64,000 nt of DNA from Leptospira sanjuanensis (GCF_022267325.1 NZ_JAIZBG010000001.1:2718501-2782500); one strand, 5' to 3'. Shown: positions 12,538 to 23,872, counted from the stretch's first letter. Made by a program: numbers and translations. Notes: generated by a model not told the origin, from the sequence alone.

Positions 12538-14296
12538 CTCTGCTCAACTTTACTAAGGTGGGTCTTCCGTGCGGACAACGGGAAGGATTTTCGCAATAAC
12601 TCAGTCTGTTTAAAATTTCGGCGAGGATCGGATCCGAAAGCTGATCCCCTTTTTTGATCGCGGAACGGCAGGCGACACACTTTGCCATCAAGTCGTATAA
12701 CTCGGGTTCGGTGGTTTCCTTTCCTTCGGTTCGGTTTAGAAAATCGAGAATGATTTCCTTTTCCTCTCCCGGTTCCATATAAGCCGGAATTTCCCGAAGA
12801 ACCACGCTGTCCTCCCCGAGCGGATCGAGGTGAATTCCGACTTCTTCGTATTCCTTACGTCGGTTTAAAATTTCTTCCTGTTCCTGTTTGGAAACGTCGA
12901 TTCGAATCGGCGTCAAAAGCGGCTGGATTCCGTAATTCTTCTTTTCTAGTTTTCGAAGAACTTCTTCGTATCGGATTCGTTCGTGCGCCGTATGTTGATC
13001 GATGATGTAAAAACCGTCTTCCGCTTCCGCGAGGATAAACGTTTCGAATAGAACTCCGAAGTGTTTTTTCGGAACAAAGGAAGAATGTTTCACCCGTTCG
13101 TCGGTAAGCGCCGAAAGAGAAGCTCCCGGTCCCATTCTTTCCAGATCGAAACCTTCCTGTCTGGGAATTTCGCTGAACAACTCTCGACTGAGCAGCGGAC
13201 TCTCCTGCGCTCGGGAAGAAGAATGCGCTTGATACAAAGAACTCGTTTTAAACGCATCGGGTGTCGGTCTTAAAAGACGTTTTTTCAATTCTAAAAAACT
13301 GACCGGAGTGCTAGATCGCAATTCCTTTTGAATGAGAGTGAGAAAAAATCCGTTGAAACCTTCCTCGTCCAAAAAGCGGATTTCTTTTTTGGCTGGATGG
13401 ACGTTAACGTCCACTCGGGAAGGATCGATATCGAAAAATAAAAAACAATACGGATGTCCATTCGGAGGAAGCAGTTCGTCATACGCTTTTTTTAAAAGAA
13501 CGGAGCTGTACTTGATTTCGATCGGTCTTCCGTTGATGAAGATGAATTGTCCGGTCCGATTCGATTTATAAAAATCGGGATCGCTGATATAACCGTAGGC
13601 TTTGATTCCGCCCCGTTCCAAACTCACTTCCAAAAGATGATCCCGGAAATTCTCCCCGAACAGATCGATGATCCGATCCTTTTTATTTTCCCTGGAAGGA
13701 AGAACGAACACTTCCTTTCCGTCTTGAAAAAGACGAAAGCGAACGTCTTCTCTCGCAAGCGCTTGCGTCGTTACGCGGTCGCGGATCTTTTTATCTTCGG
13801 AGCGGATCGACTTTAGGAATTTTCTGCGGACGGGAGTGTTAAAGAAAAGTTCTTCCACGAGAATTTTCGTTCCCGTAAATCCGGGAATTTCTTCTCGATC
13901 GGAAATCGTTCCTCCGGTCGAACGGATCTTCCAAGCGGTTTTCTGATCCTTGGTTCCGCTTTCCAACGTTAGGCGGGATACCGACGCGATGGAAGCGAGC
14001 GCTTCGCCGCGGAATCCGTAACTCAAAACGGATTCAAGATCCTTATAATCTCGGATCTTACTCGTGGCATGTCGTTTTAACGCAGGTTCCAAATCTTCGG
14101 GAGCGATTCCCGAACCGTTATCGGTGATCCGCAACAAGGAGAGACCGCCGTCCTTGGATTCGATGTCCACTTGAGTCGCACCCGCGTCCATGGAATTTTC
14201 CATCAGCTCTTTCACGACGGAATGCGCGGATTCGATGACCTCGCCGGCGGCGATTTGATTGATGAGTTCCGGACTGAGTTCTTGGATTTTCCCCAT
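12506..14296 (-). CDS. mutL: DNA mismatch repair protein MutL (endonuclease type)
   Basis: 596 residues from ATG at 14296 ([20 protein letters not shown]). The frame stays open to 14488, but the extra 64 residues are basic and not part of the family. GHKL ATPase motifs: [20 protein letters not shown] and GFRGEAL. The C-terminal domain carries the metal-endonuclease signature [12 protein letters not shown] (Thr where Ala is usual), [10 protein letters not shown] and CPHGRPT, so this MutL should nick DNA as expected in bacteria without MutH. First gene of the unit mutL - VTT - Cys-rich - rarA. mutS is not in the window. Confidence 0.95.
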   Translation of the reverse strand: MGKIQELSPELINQIAAGEVIESAHSVVKELMENSMDAGATQVDIESKDGGLSLLRITDNGSGIAPEDLEPALKRHATSKIRDYKDLESVLSYGFRGEALASIASVSRLTLESGTKDQKTAWKIRSTGGTISDREEIPGFTGTKILVEELFFNTPVRRKFLKSIRSEDKKIRDRVTTQALAREDVRFRLFQDGKEVFVLPSRENKKDRIIDLFGENFRDHLLEVSLERGGIKAYGYISDPDFYKSNRTGQFIFINGRPIEIKYSSVLLKKAYDELLPPNGHPYCFLFFDIDPSRVDVNVHPAKKEIRFLDEEGFNGFFLTLIQKELRSSTPVSFLELKKRLLRPTPDAFKTSSLYQAHSSSRAQESPLLSRELFSEIPRQEGFDLERMGPGASLSALTDERVKHSSFVPKKHFGVLFETFILAEAEDGFYIIDQHTAHERIRYEEVLRKLEKKNYGIQPLLTPIRIDVSKQEQEEILNRRKEYEEVGIHLDPLGEDSVVLREIPAYMEPGEEKEIILDFLNRTEGKETTEPELYDLMAKCVACRSAIKKGDQLSDPILAEILNRLSYCENPSRCPHGRPTLVKLSRDDLERMFHRK

Positions 14297-14789
14297 GGAT
14301 GGTTCCAATGTCGGAACTCCGACCAAGACTGTCAATCGGGGAAATGGTCGAAAACCGGCGGAGTAGCGAATCTTTCCAAACTTCCTCCGAATCGGGAATC
14401 TTCGTAAACGGTAGAAGCTTACAATCGGAACGATTCTTTTTTTCAACGTTTTTATCCTGAATCCGCAAACCGTTTCCGGATTCCCCAAAAGAATGACAAC
14501 GCGCTCGAACCTACGAACAAATGTCTGTCATATTATAAACGGAATATTAAATTTTACGAATACTCCATTCAAACGGATAACAAACCGAAAACGTTTCGCT
14601 ACAATCCGCGGATGTTTCATTCACATGGAAGCCTGTTTCATAAAATTATTTCCAAATGCTGAAAATTATTAAGCGAAGTCCGGTTTCTAGATTCGGATTC
14701 GTTTGCGGCTCTGTTTCGTTCCCGTGAAAAATAAAAAGATTAGAGTAAGATAGGCCGAAGACGAACCGACTACAAACAAAGGACATACA
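14297..14789. other. Divergent intergenic region, mutL / DUF1554 lipoprotein
   Basis: About 490 bases with no supported gene. It is AT-richer than the flanks, with poly-A/T patches around 14520-14680, and must carry the promoters of both divergent genes. I could not pick out a convincing -35/-10 pair. Confidence 0.5.
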
Positions 14790-15473
14790 ATGTTTAAAAA
14801 GATTTTTCTTACTCTGCTGACGGGAACGATCGCAGCGACTCTTTGCTCCTGCGAAGACAAAAAGAAAGACGACACAAGTCTTCTTTTTCTTCTTCTCGGA
14901 TCCGCAAGCGGCGCGATAGGAACGGCGCCCTCCTGCAAAGACGCTTCGTTTTGCAGGACGTTTATTGCGACAAACAACGGCGCCGGTTACAACGGAAACT
15001 TAGGCGGAATCGCGGGAGCCGACGCAAAATGTATGGCCGCAAGACCAAGCGGTTTAAACGGAACGTATAAAGCGTTGCTCGTTTCTTTTAACGTCCGCGA
15101 AGTCGTTTTTGCCGGAGACGGAAGTCCGGGTCTGATCGATTGGGTCTTGTATCCGAATAAACAATATCGAAGAAGCGACGGAACCACCGTTACGTTTACG
15201 ACCAACGCAAACTCGACCGTCACCGCAAACCTTGCAAACGGAATCGATGCGGGAGCGCAGAAGTTCTTTTGGAACGGTTTCAACGGAGGTCCGGGAACCT
15301 TTCCTTGGGAAGTTGCATCCGATTGCAACGCGTGGGCTTCCAACGACGGAAACAATGCAGGGCAAGCCGGAAACACGACTTCGACCAATCCGAACGATGT
15401 TCCCGGAGGAGCGTTTACGGTAGATACGTGGAACTGTAACGCAAACTTAAATCTTCTCTGCGTCGAACAGTAA
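14790..15473 (+). CDS. DUF1554-domain lipoprotein
   Basis: 227 residues. A signal peptide of about 18 residues ends in LCSC, with C19 or C21 as lipidation site. A charged linker (EDKKKDD) and a short hydrophobic stretch lead into the DUF1554 domain (about residues 48-227). Recognisable parts are [35 protein letters not shown], the Asp/Asn-rich [13 protein letters not shown] and the terminal LLCVEQ. Cysteines are spaced as in C-type-lectin-like folds and probably form disulfides. The family is abundant in Leptospira and taken to be surface-exposed; its ligand is unknown. A monocistronic unit with its own terminator. Confidence 0.88.
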   Translation: MFKKIFLTLLTGTIAATLCSCEDKKKDDTSLLFLLLGSASGAIGTAPSCKDASFCRTFIATNNGAGYNGNLGGIAGADAKCMAARPSGLNGTYKALLVSFNVREVVFAGDGSPGLIDWVLYPNKQYRRSDGTTVTFTTNANSTVTANLANGIDAGAQKFFWNGFNGGPGTFPWEVASDCNAWASNDGNNAGQAGNTTSTNPNDVPGGAFTVDTWNCNANLNLLCVEQ

Positions 15474-15480
15474 GTAAAAT

Positions 15481-15511
15481 GGAGAATGGCGAGCCTAGGC
15501 CGCCATTTTCC
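15481..15511 (+). terminator. Hairpin after the DUF1554 lipoprotein gene
   Basis: GGAGAATGGCG (15481-15491) pairs with CGCCATTTTCC (15501-15511): eleven pairs with one G-T and a 9-base loop. The T-run falls inside the stem rather than after it, so it may be less efficient than a canonical terminator. Confidence 0.55.
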
Positions 15512-15556
15512 ACTCCGAATCAACCCGTTTCTAAGAGCGAGTCTAAAGACCTTAGA

Positions 15557-15574
15557 TGTGGGAACTCTCACAAA
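15557..15574. repeat. Near-palindromic repeat TGTGGGAACTCTCACAAA, copy 1
   Basis: Identical 18-mer to the one at 15621-15638. TGTG..GAACTC..CACA is close to self-complementary. A related word (GTAGGAACTACCAC) lies in the repeat near 23250. Confidence 0.6.
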
Positions 15575-15620
15575 AAGAAATAGAAGCGAATCTATGAAAT
15601 TCTGTGCCAGAAACGCAATG

Positions 15621-15638
15621 TGTGGGAACTCTCACAAA
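15621..15638. repeat. Near-palindromic repeat TGTGGGAACTCTCACAAA, copy 2
   Basis: Second exact copy, 64 bases after the first, in the same orientation. It could be a paired operator or a copy of a dispersed intergenic repeat. Confidence 0.6.
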
Positions 15639-16101
15639 CGTTAGGAACTTGACAGCCGTTTCTTTTAGAGTTATGAGTCGCGCTCTAAATCCAACCAGTT
15701 CCTATCATCCTAAATCTTCAGAATGTGAGATCAAAGCGGAAACCGACTTCGTTCCTTTCTTGTTTACTTGAAATCTCATTCGTTAAAAATAAATCATCCT
15801 ATAAATTAACAGTCATATTTAAAATTTAGATTATTCAAAATAAAAATCAAAAGCATTTTTGTCAAAACCTCCGTATCCAGAATCGCCTAACAAAGAAATT
15901 CGACGCAAAGACCGCGACTTTAAAAAAAAGGAGCCGGTTTCGAACGCTTCTAAATGGAAGCAAAAAAAAGGGTGAAAAACACATAGTAATTTATGAAAAA
16001 AGCCGCGCTCGAAACGTTGTAAAAGTGAGAGCACAAAAAGGATTACATTTTTTGAATATGTTTCCGATAATAAATGGGATGCGATTCAAGGAAGGCCAAG
16101 G

Positions 16102-17052
16102 ATGAATTTCGAAAAAGAATACGATCTGGAAAAACTTGTAAACAATTGTCTGGATTTGCTGTCGATTCAGCGTTTGGACGGCACCGTTTTGCAAGTAAAT
16201 CCTTCGTTCGAGCGCGTTCTCGGATGGACGGAAGAGGAACTCGTCGGCAGACAACCGTTTCATCTTCTTCACCCGGACGACGAAGAAGCTACCTTTCAGG
16301 AATTCGAAAAATTAAATCAGGGACTTCCCACTCTTTCTTTTCAAAACCGATTCCGTTGCAAGGATGGAAACTATAAATTCTTCGCCTGGACCGCATTTCC
16401 CGATCTAAAGGCGGGTTTAATCTATGTGACGGGACGGGATATTTCCGAACTCGTCGAAACAAATCAAAAGGTCAATCAACTCGCTGCGGATCTCAAGGAA
16501 GCGAACGACCAATTGTTCGAACAGGCTTACAGCGACCCATTGACAAAACTTAAAAACAGAAGAGCGTTCAACGAGGAAATGAACTGCATCGTTCATCAAT
16601 CTCTCACCAAAGGACATTCCCTTTCGCTTCTGATGATCGATGTGGATTACTTTAAGGACTACAACGATCAATTCGGGCATCTCGCGGGAGATCAGGTTTT
16701 GATCGACCTTTCTTCACTGTTGACCCAAACGCTCCGCCAACACGACGTGATCGCAAGATACGGAGGGGAGGAATTCATCGTCGCCATGCCCGATACTTCC
16801 GAAACGGCCGCGAGCCAAATCGCGGAACGGCTTCTTCAAATCATCCGTGAATTCCCCTGGAAAAAAAGATCCGTAACGATCAGCATCGGAGTTTCCACCC
16901 TCTCCGGAAATCAAAAATCCCGGATCGAAAACAACGTTCATCTTATGAATCTGATAGAATCCGCCGACCGGGCCTTGTATCATTCTAAGATGTGCGGAAG
17001 AGATCGGACGACTCACAGTTCTCGAATCGCATCCGAAAGCCAATCCTTGTAA
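16102..17052 (+). CDS. PAS-GGDEF diguanylate cyclase, tandem paralogue 1
   Basis: 316 residues: PAS_3-type sensor domain (about 12-120, with VNPSFERVLGWTEEEL and HLLHPDD), a short coiled coil (about 115-142), then GGDEF. The active site is RYGGEEF (GGEEF at 221-225), and DVDYF-type metal residues lie near 180. An inhibitory I-site R212-x-x-D215 lies five residues before GGEEF, so product feedback is expected. No membrane segment, so it probably senses a cytoplasmic signal or cofactor. AAGG lies just before the ATG. First of three adjacent paralogues that align end to end. Confidence 0.93.
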   Translation: MNFEKEYDLEKLVNNCLDLLSIQRLDGTVLQVNPSFERVLGWTEEELVGRQPFHLLHPDDEEATFQEFEKLNQGLPTLSFQNRFRCKDGNYKFFAWTAFPDLKAGLIYVTGRDISELVETNQKVNQLAADLKEANDQLFEQAYSDPLTKLKNRRAFNEEMNCIVHQSLTKGHSLSLLMIDVDYFKDYNDQFGHLAGDQVLIDLSSLLTQTLRQHDVIARYGGEEFIVAMPDTSETAASQIAERLLQIIREFPWKKRSVTISIGVSTLSGNQKSRIENNVHLMNLIESADRALYHSKMCGRDRTTHSSRIASESQSL

Positions 17053-17148
17053 TCGAAAAGATCCAGTTCTTCCTCCATCGAAAAGAACCGGCTTCCATAC
17101 AAAGGATTTCGCTTAACAATTTGGAAAAATCTTTTCAGGAAGGTGCGT

Positions 17149-18078
17149 ATGGGTTATCAAAAGGAATACAATCTAGAAAAATTCTACCAGTATTCCCTGG
17201 ATTTATTTTCGATCCAAAGACTGGACGGAACGGTCATCTCGGTGAATCCTTCGTTCCACAGAATCCTAGGATGGACCGAAGAGGAACTTCTCGGAAAAAC
17301 TCCCTTTCATCTGCTGCATCCGGACGATCAGGATATGATTAAAATGGAATTCGAAAAATTGGACGGAGGCATTCCGAGAACTTCCATCCAAAATCGGGTT
17401 CGCTGCACCGATGGGAGTTATAAACATTTTGCATGGACCGGATATCCGGATCTAGAAGCGGGATTGGTCTATGTTACCGGAAGAGACATCACCGAAACGA
17501 TCGAGTCGAATCAAAAGATCAGTCAACTCGCATCCGAACTGAAGGAAGCCAATGATCGATTGTTTGAGCAGGCCACGACCGATCCTTTGACAAAATTGAA
17601 AAATCGAAGAGCCTTTACGGAAGAACTTCAATATCTGATGCATCACGCTCAAAATCATAAAAGTCATCTTTCTTTGCTCATGATCGACGTGGACCATTTC
17701 AAAGAATACAACGACAAATTCGGTCATCCGGCGGGAGATGCGATATTAGTAAATCTCGCCAAGTTACTCACCGAAACTCTTCCAAAAAACGCAACGCTGG
17801 CCCGATACGGAGGAGAAGAATTCATCGTTGCTCTACCCGACACGTCGCGAACGCGCGCGATCGAAGTGGCCGAAAAATTGACCTCCACAATCAGAAAATT
17901 CGATTGGGAAAACAGGAGTATAACGATCAGCATCGGTGCTGCAACAACCGGACCGATGTTAAACGAAGTCAACCATGCGTTCGACGCGAAAGAACTTTTA
18001 GAAAATGCAGACAAAGCCCTTTACGTCTCGAAAGCAACCGGAAGAAATCGGGCGACTCATAGCCACTCGGAAGCATAA
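17149..18078 (+). CDS. PAS-GGDEF diguanylate cyclase, tandem paralogue 2 (no I-site)
   Basis: 309 residues from ATG at 17149, preceded by AGGAAGG; a GTG two codons earlier is less likely. Same order as its neighbours: PAS (IQRLDGTVISVNPSFHRILGW), coiled coil, and GGDEF with RYGGEEFIVALP. At the position of the I-site it reads PKNA instead of RxxD, so feedback inhibition by c-di-GMP should be lost while the active site stays complete. It starts 96 bp after paralogue 1. The PAS half is closer to paralogue 1 than to paralogue 3, which suggests the most recent duplication. Confidence 0.92.
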   Translation: MGYQKEYNLEKFYQYSLDLFSIQRLDGTVISVNPSFHRILGWTEEELLGKTPFHLLHPDDQDMIKMEFEKLDGGIPRTSIQNRVRCTDGSYKHFAWTGYPDLEAGLVYVTGRDITETIESNQKISQLASELKEANDRLFEQATTDPLTKLKNRRAFTEELQYLMHHAQNHKSHLSLLMIDVDHFKEYNDKFGHPAGDAILVNLAKLLTETLPKNATLARYGGEEFIVALPDTSRTRAIEVAEKLTSTIRKFDWENRSITISIGAATTGPMLNEVNHAFDAKELLENADKALYVSKATGRNRATHSHSEA

Positions 18079-18313
18079 AGACAGTGCATCAAAGGATAAA
18101 TTTTTCAAAATTCAGCCCAAGAGGAACAAGAATCCCCGATCAGCATTATTCGTTTTTATAAAAACGAATGGGCGATGAATGATATTCTATAAATCGAATA
18201 TATTCTTTGATCTCCGAATAAACTCGATTCCGTTTTTTTCTTTAATATTCTTATTTCTACCAGTAAAATACCGATCATTAAACGAATTGGGTTTCGAGAA
18301 AAAAGATAACGAT

Positions 18314-19249
18314 ATGTATAACGGAATCAAATACGACATCGAAAAGTTTTTCGATTATTCTCTCGATATGCTTTGCATCGCTAAAATCGACGGATACATT
18401 TTCAAGATCAATCCTTCCTTTCAAAAAGCGTTCGGTTGGGCGACCGAGGAATTGCTGGCGTTTAATTCTTATTCTTACCTGCATCCGGAGGACGTGGAAC
18501 CGACTTACAAGGTAATCGAGGAACTCATACAAGGAATTCCGATTTTATCGTTTCAAAACCGATATCGTTGCTCCGACGGAAACTATAAGAATTTTTCCTG
18601 GACCGCGTTCCCGGATCGATCCGCCGGTTTGATTTATGCGATCGGAAGAGACATCACCGAAATCGTGGAGTCGAATCGAAAGCTCAATCAGCTCGCGGCC
18701 GAATTGAAGAACGCAAACGATCGATTGTTCGAACAAGCCTCCACCGACCCCCTTACGAAATTAAAAAACAGAAGAACCTTCAACGAAGAGTTGCAATTCT
18801 TAATCGAAGCCGCTCGTAGAAAGAAGGGATTTCTTTCCTTAATCATGATCGACGTCGATCATTTCAAAGAATACAACGACCGCTTCGGTCATCCAGCGGG
18901 AGATAGAGTTCTCGTAGGATTGGCCCGTGTTCTTACCGAAACGCTGCGGGTAAGCGACCTTTTAGCCCGATTCGGGGGAGAAGAATTCGTAATCGCCTTG
19001 CCCGATATGCCCGAACCAAAGGCGATCGAAGTGGCGGAACGATTGGTGACGATGGTTCGAAAACAATCCTGGGAAAACACTCCGATCACGATCAGCGCGG
19101 GGATCTCGACCCTCGATTTCGGAAAACAGACGGATCAATCCCCGTACGCCGATTGTGCGTCGGAAATCATCGAAGAAGCGGATCAGGCCTTATATCGCTC
19201 GAAAGCGAACGGAAGAAATTGTCACACGCATAGTTCCAAAACATTCTAA
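18314..19249 (+). CDS. PAS-GGDEF diguanylate cyclase, tandem paralogue 3
   Basis: 311 residues from ATG at 18314 (MYNGIKYDIEKFF), chosen because it aligns with the starts of the two paralogues. The frame is open back to an ATG at 18179, which would add 45 residues with a hydrophobic stretch (IPFFSLIFLFLPV); a membrane-anchored form cannot be excluded. PAS (about 10-120), coiled coil, then GGDEF with RFGGEEFVIALP and a preserved I-site R-V-S-D. The PAS pocket differs from the other two (IAKIDGYIFKINPSFQKAFGW), so it may respond to a different signal. Confidence 0.88.
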   Translation: MYNGIKYDIEKFFDYSLDMLCIAKIDGYIFKINPSFQKAFGWATEELLAFNSYSYLHPEDVEPTYKVIEELIQGIPILSFQNRYRCSDGNYKNFSWTAFPDRSAGLIYAIGRDITEIVESNRKLNQLAAELKNANDRLFEQASTDPLTKLKNRRTFNEELQFLIEAARRKKGFLSLIMIDVDHFKEYNDRFGHPAGDRVLVGLARVLTETLRVSDLLARFGGEEFVIALPDMPEPKAIEVAERLVTMVRKQSWENTPITISAGISTLDFGKQTDQSPYADCASEIIEEADQALYRSKANGRNCHTHSSKTF

Positions 19250-19309
19250 ATTTTAAATATTCAAAAATCCGAATCAGTCCAATCTCTAAATTGAAACGCG
19301 ATCGAAATC

Positions 19310-20566
19310 CTAACCTTCTTTCCCTTGCGTTTTGATGAACGGCTCTTTCGGAGATAGAAAATATCCGCTTAAACTCGCGATCAAAACCGGAGTAAAACTG
19401 TAAAGTCCGGTCAGTTCGGACAACAAAATCGTGGTCGAAATCGGCGTTTTGGTTACGGAAGAATTTACGGCCGCCATCAGACAGATCATTAGAAAGGATT
19501 CGTTTTCGCTCGGAAGAATTCCGAACAAAAGTTTTCCGGCGCAGGCTCCGAGAAAAAACAGAGGAATGATGATTCCCCCTCTCCATCCGGTGGAAACGGT
19601 AGTCGTAATCGCGAACGTCTTCCAGAAAATCAGCGCGACCAAAAAGAGGAGAGTGAATTTTCCTTCCACGATCTGATTGAGCTGATCGTGGCCGAAAAAT
19701 CGGGTCAACGGAATCTGCCAAGCGATCAAACCCAATACGAGACCGCCCAACAAGGTTTTCCAATAGATCGGTCCGGGAATTTTAGAATACGCCCAACGGC
19801 TTGCGACGAACAATCCGTGAAACATCCAGCCCAAGGCCGCGCCGATCCCCCCCAGCAAAAGTGCATATAAGAAATCTTGAATGTCTCCGGGAACGTATTG
19901 CGGAAACTGCCAGGTAGGCTGCAAACCTGCGTGCGTCATCCAAAGAAATACGAAAAACGCCGAGGTGCTGGATAAGAACGCGGGAAGAAGAGCCTTATAG
20001 TATTCGACTACGTGTCTGTGTTGCAGAATCTCAAGCGCAAATAACGCGCCCCCGAGCGGGGAACCGAAAAGGGAGGTAAAACCGGCGGCCATTCCGGCTA
20101 TCGTCATGGATCTGTATTCTTCTCCCGTGAGTCTAAGTTTTTCCGCGAACCAATTTCCGAATGAACCGGTGATTTGTACGAGAGGCGCCTCCGGTCCCGC
20201 GCTTCCTCCCGCCGAGATGCTCAACAAAGAGGAAAGAGCCATGGAAGGATTTTGACTCGCTTCGAGTTTTCCGCCGCGAAACCGTATATTATCGATTACT
20301 AATGAGATTTCTCCGGGTTCTCCCAAAAGATGAATGATGAGTCCGACGAGCAAACCGCAGACGGCCATAAACGGAACCGTATAAACGCCGGAAACCGCGG
20401 ACGCGAAACGGATGAGATATTCCAAGAGCATCCAAAACGCGGCTGAAAAAAGTCCGCCCGCAACTCCGAGGATCAGATAAAAAAACGTGAGCCTCGAAAG
20501 CATAAAGGGATTCTTTTTGGAAAGAACCAAAACCCTGGATCGAAGAAGTTCCGCGATCGTGATCAT
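19310..20566 (-). CDS. ClC-family chloride channel or H+/Cl- antiporter
   Basis: 418 residues with about ten hydrophobic helices. The ClC filter region reads AGGSAGPEAPLVQITGSFGNW, where the Glu in PEAP is at the place of the gating glutamate, followed by GMAAGFTSLFGSPLGGALFALE, which matches the family. A later helix start (TPISTTILLSELTG) is the usual place near the internal anion site. There are no CBS domains. It ends in a short polar tail. It lies 10 bp downstream of purM on the same strand, so it is probably co-transcribed. Whether it is a channel or an exchanger cannot be settled by eye. Confidence 0.9.
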   Translation of the reverse strand: MITIAELLRSRVLVLSKKNPFMLSRLTFFYLILGVAGGLFSAAFWMLLEYLIRFASAVSGVYTVPFMAVCGLLVGLIIHLLGEPGEISLVIDNIRFRGGKLEASQNPSMALSSLLSISAGGSAGPEAPLVQITGSFGNWFAEKLRLTGEEYRSMTIAGMAAGFTSLFGSPLGGALFALEILQHRHVVEYYKALLPAFLSSTSAFFVFLWMTHAGLQPTWQFPQYVPGDIQDFLYALLLGGIGAALGWMFHGLFVASRWAYSKIPGPIYWKTLLGGLVLGLIAWQIPLTRFFGHDQLNQIVEGKFTLLFLVALIFWKTFAITTTVSTGWRGGIIIPLFFLGACAGKLLFGILPSENESFLMICLMAAVNSSVTKTPISTTILLSELTGLYSFTPVLIASLSGYFLSPKEPFIKTQGKEG

Positions 20567-20576
20567 AGATGTGCTG

Positions 20577-21611
<1,035 letters not shown>

Positions 21612-21669
21612 TCCCAAAGTCCCGACTCTTTTTTAGGAATAGCTTGAGAAATAGGAGATCCCTGCACAC

Positions 21670-22331
<662 letters not shown>

Positions 22332-22370
22332 AGTTACTCCGAGATGAATCCTCTATGGAGGAGTTTTCGT

Positions 22371-22376
22371 ATTATA
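22371..22376 (-). promoter_or_regulatory. Candidate -10 box of the FecR-domain gene
   Basis: TATAAT on the minus strand, 40 bases before the ATG. The -35 region at 17-bp spacing does not match the consensus. A small hairpin (TCCTC-cat-AGAGGA) lies between the box and the start. Confidence 0.4.
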
Positions 22377-22487
22377 CTCTAGTTCGAAAAAAACGGATCG
22401 AATTTTTAGAGGAAAGTTAGGAAATTTATTTCAAAAAAAGAAAAACGGTTTTTGGAAATTTATTTCCAAAGAAAGCGCTTTTAAAAA

Positions 22488-23039
22488 TTAGGAAAAAAAT
22501 TTCCCGGATGCGGAGAAGTCGGATTCTCCCGTTACGATCAAAAATTCCGCGCCGGACGCGGTGGTGAATTTTTTGTGTTTGGATCCCGCGTTCGCCCTGT
22601 GGAAATCTCCGGCTTGCATCGTAGCTCCCGCGATGTTTAAGTCGCCTTTTATCAAAAGACAATCCTCGGCGCTACTATGAGAATGCGCTGGAAAAACCGC
22701 GTTCGGTTCCATCCGTATCATGAGCGTTACGGTTTGTCGCTTTGTATCGTGGTTGAGAATTTTGTATTCCACTCCCTCGAACGGACTCTTTTTCCAGAGA
22801 GAGATTTCGCCGTCTCGGACAAAGAGGAAGTCTTCGGCCGGAGTTCCGTCCACAAGGAAGGAGGATATGATCGTATCTCTTACGGAAGATTCGGGTAGGA
22901 TCTCGTTTAAAGAAGAAAGCGCTTGTAAATGAAAAATTTCTTCGAGTTCCGCATTCGTGGGAGAAGGATCAAAGACCTCGTTCGGAAAAACGAAATCCTC
23001 CCAGCGTTCTCTCGGTTCCGGATTGGAGTGCGAAGTCAT
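22488..23039 (-). CDS. Cupin (ChrR-like) protein, possible anti-sigma factor
   Basis: 183 residues. The C-terminal half is a cupin of the ChrR type: PAHSHSSAEDCLLIKGDL, with metal-binding His, His and Glu, and GDFHRANAGSKH carrying the last His. The N-terminal part is short and helical (NAELEEIFHLQALSSLNEIL) and lacks the His/Cys zinc motif of the classical ChrR anti-sigma domain, so sigma-factor binding is uncertain. It lies downstream of an ECF sigma gene on the same strand, the usual partner arrangement. An interval of 243 bp holding a dispersed repeat separates the two, which weakens coupling. Confidence 0.8.
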   Translation of the reverse strand: MTSHSNPEPRERWEDFVFPNEVFDPSPTNAELEEIFHLQALSSLNEILPESSVRDTIISSFLVDGTPAEDFLFVRDGEISLWKKSPFEGVEYKILNHDTKRQTVTLMIRMEPNAVFPAHSHSSAEDCLLIKGDLNIAGATMQAGDFHRANAGSKHKKFTTASGAEFLIVTGESDFSASGKFFS

Positions 23040-23171
23040 ATTTCTATCACCCTACTTTTCTATACGTTCGGCAAGGGAATTCGGATTCTTTTTTTTCGCA
23101 AATTTGTAAAGTTCCGACAAGATTCATGAATTCTGCTGGAATACAGGAGGTTTTTCTGATAGAGGAAAATT

Positions 23172-23262
23172 TGCGGAACTACTCCCGCCACCTCACCCCA
23201 CCACCCAAAATCCGGGCGGGGCGCGCTCTGTGTTACGGCAAAATCCGTAGGAACTACCACAA
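23172..23262 (-). repeat. Dispersed GC-rich intergenic repeat, copy 2
   Basis: In the minus orientation it shows GTAGTTCC, GCGCGCCCCGCCC (plus coordinates 23214-23226), TGGGTGG, GGCGGG and AGTAGTTCCGCAA, the same order as at 2020-2101. It lies between an ECF sigma gene and its cupin partner. The rest of the 23040-23282 gap shows nothing else I can name. Confidence 0.6.
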
Positions 23263-23282
23263 AATCCCTCACCACAATCCTT

Positions 23283-23870
23283 TTACGACCAATCCTTGAG
23301 TTTGTCTCGCAATTCCAAAAGTCCCGTTCGAATCCGCGACTTCACCGTTCCTAAAGGAAGTTTGTATTTTTCAGCGATTTCGCTCTGACTGAGTCCGCTC
23401 CAATACGCTTCCTGCAAAAGAACCGAAATTTCCGGAGCTAAAGAAGCGACCGCCTCGCGAACACGAGTCAGCAACGAAGAATCCATGGCCGCTTGAAAAA
23501 CGGAATCCCGGGCGACGCCTGGTTTTTCCGTAAATATTTCCCGAAACTCCGTGCTTTGTTTTCGATTCTTATAATCGGAAGAACGCAACTTGGAAACCGC
23601 CGCGTTACGCGCAATCGTAGTCAACCAAGTCAAGGGAGAAGATCGTTCCGGCTTGAATTGATCCGCCTTGTTCCACAAAATCGTGAATACTTCCTGGAGA
23701 ATTTCTTCGGCTTCTTCGCGGTTCATTAGAATTTTATAAATTACGGAATAAAGGAGCGATCCGTAGAGATCGTAAAATTTTTCGAGCGACTTGGGATCTT
23801 TTCGAACGATTCCTTCCAGGAGCGACTGTGCCTCGGAAGAATTTTTCCCGAAAAAAGAGGATGCGGACAA
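23283..23870 (-). CDS. ECF-family RNA polymerase sigma factor
   Basis: 195 residues. Region 2 (about 30-100) contains FYDLYGSLLYSVIYKIL, the acidic helix EEAEEILQEVFTILWNKA and PLTWLTTIARNAAVSKLR. Region 4 (about 130-195) contains LLQEAYWSGLSQSEIAEKYKLPLGTVKSRI, the -35-binding helix-turn-helix. It is of the RpoE/SigK group often controlled by a cupin-type anti-sigma factor, and a cupin gene lies downstream. It starts 2 bp after the murI stop, so it is expressed from the murI operon, which ties the sigma factor to cell-wall supply. Confidence 0.92.
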   Translation of the reverse strand: MSASSFFGKNSSEAQSLLEGIVRKDPKSLEKFYDLYGSLLYSVIYKILMNREEAEEILQEVFTILWNKADQFKPERSSPLTWLTTIARNAAVSKLRSSDYKNRKQSTEFREIFTEKPGVARDSVFQAAMDSSLLTRVREAVASLAPEISVLLQEAYWSGLSQSEIAEKYKLPLGTVKSRIRTGLLELRDKLKDWS

Positions 23871-23872
23871 AG

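Larger units (their letters stand above)
15512..16101. other. Intergenic region with two palindromic repeats
   Basis: About 590 bases without a supported gene. It holds two copies of TGTGGGAACTCTCACAAA, a TTTAGAG/CTCTAAA stem at 15664-15689 and an AT-rich stretch (about 15780-15850) before the first PAS-GGDEF gene. Confidence 0.5.

Noticed and set aside
14297..14488. 64-residue extension of MutL
   Set aside because: The family starts at [20 protein letters not shown]; the extension is basic and unrelated.
18179..18313. Membrane-spanning N-terminal extension of the third PAS-GGDEF protein
   Set aside because: Not present in the two paralogues. Kept only as a possibility, because the frame is open and hydrophobic.
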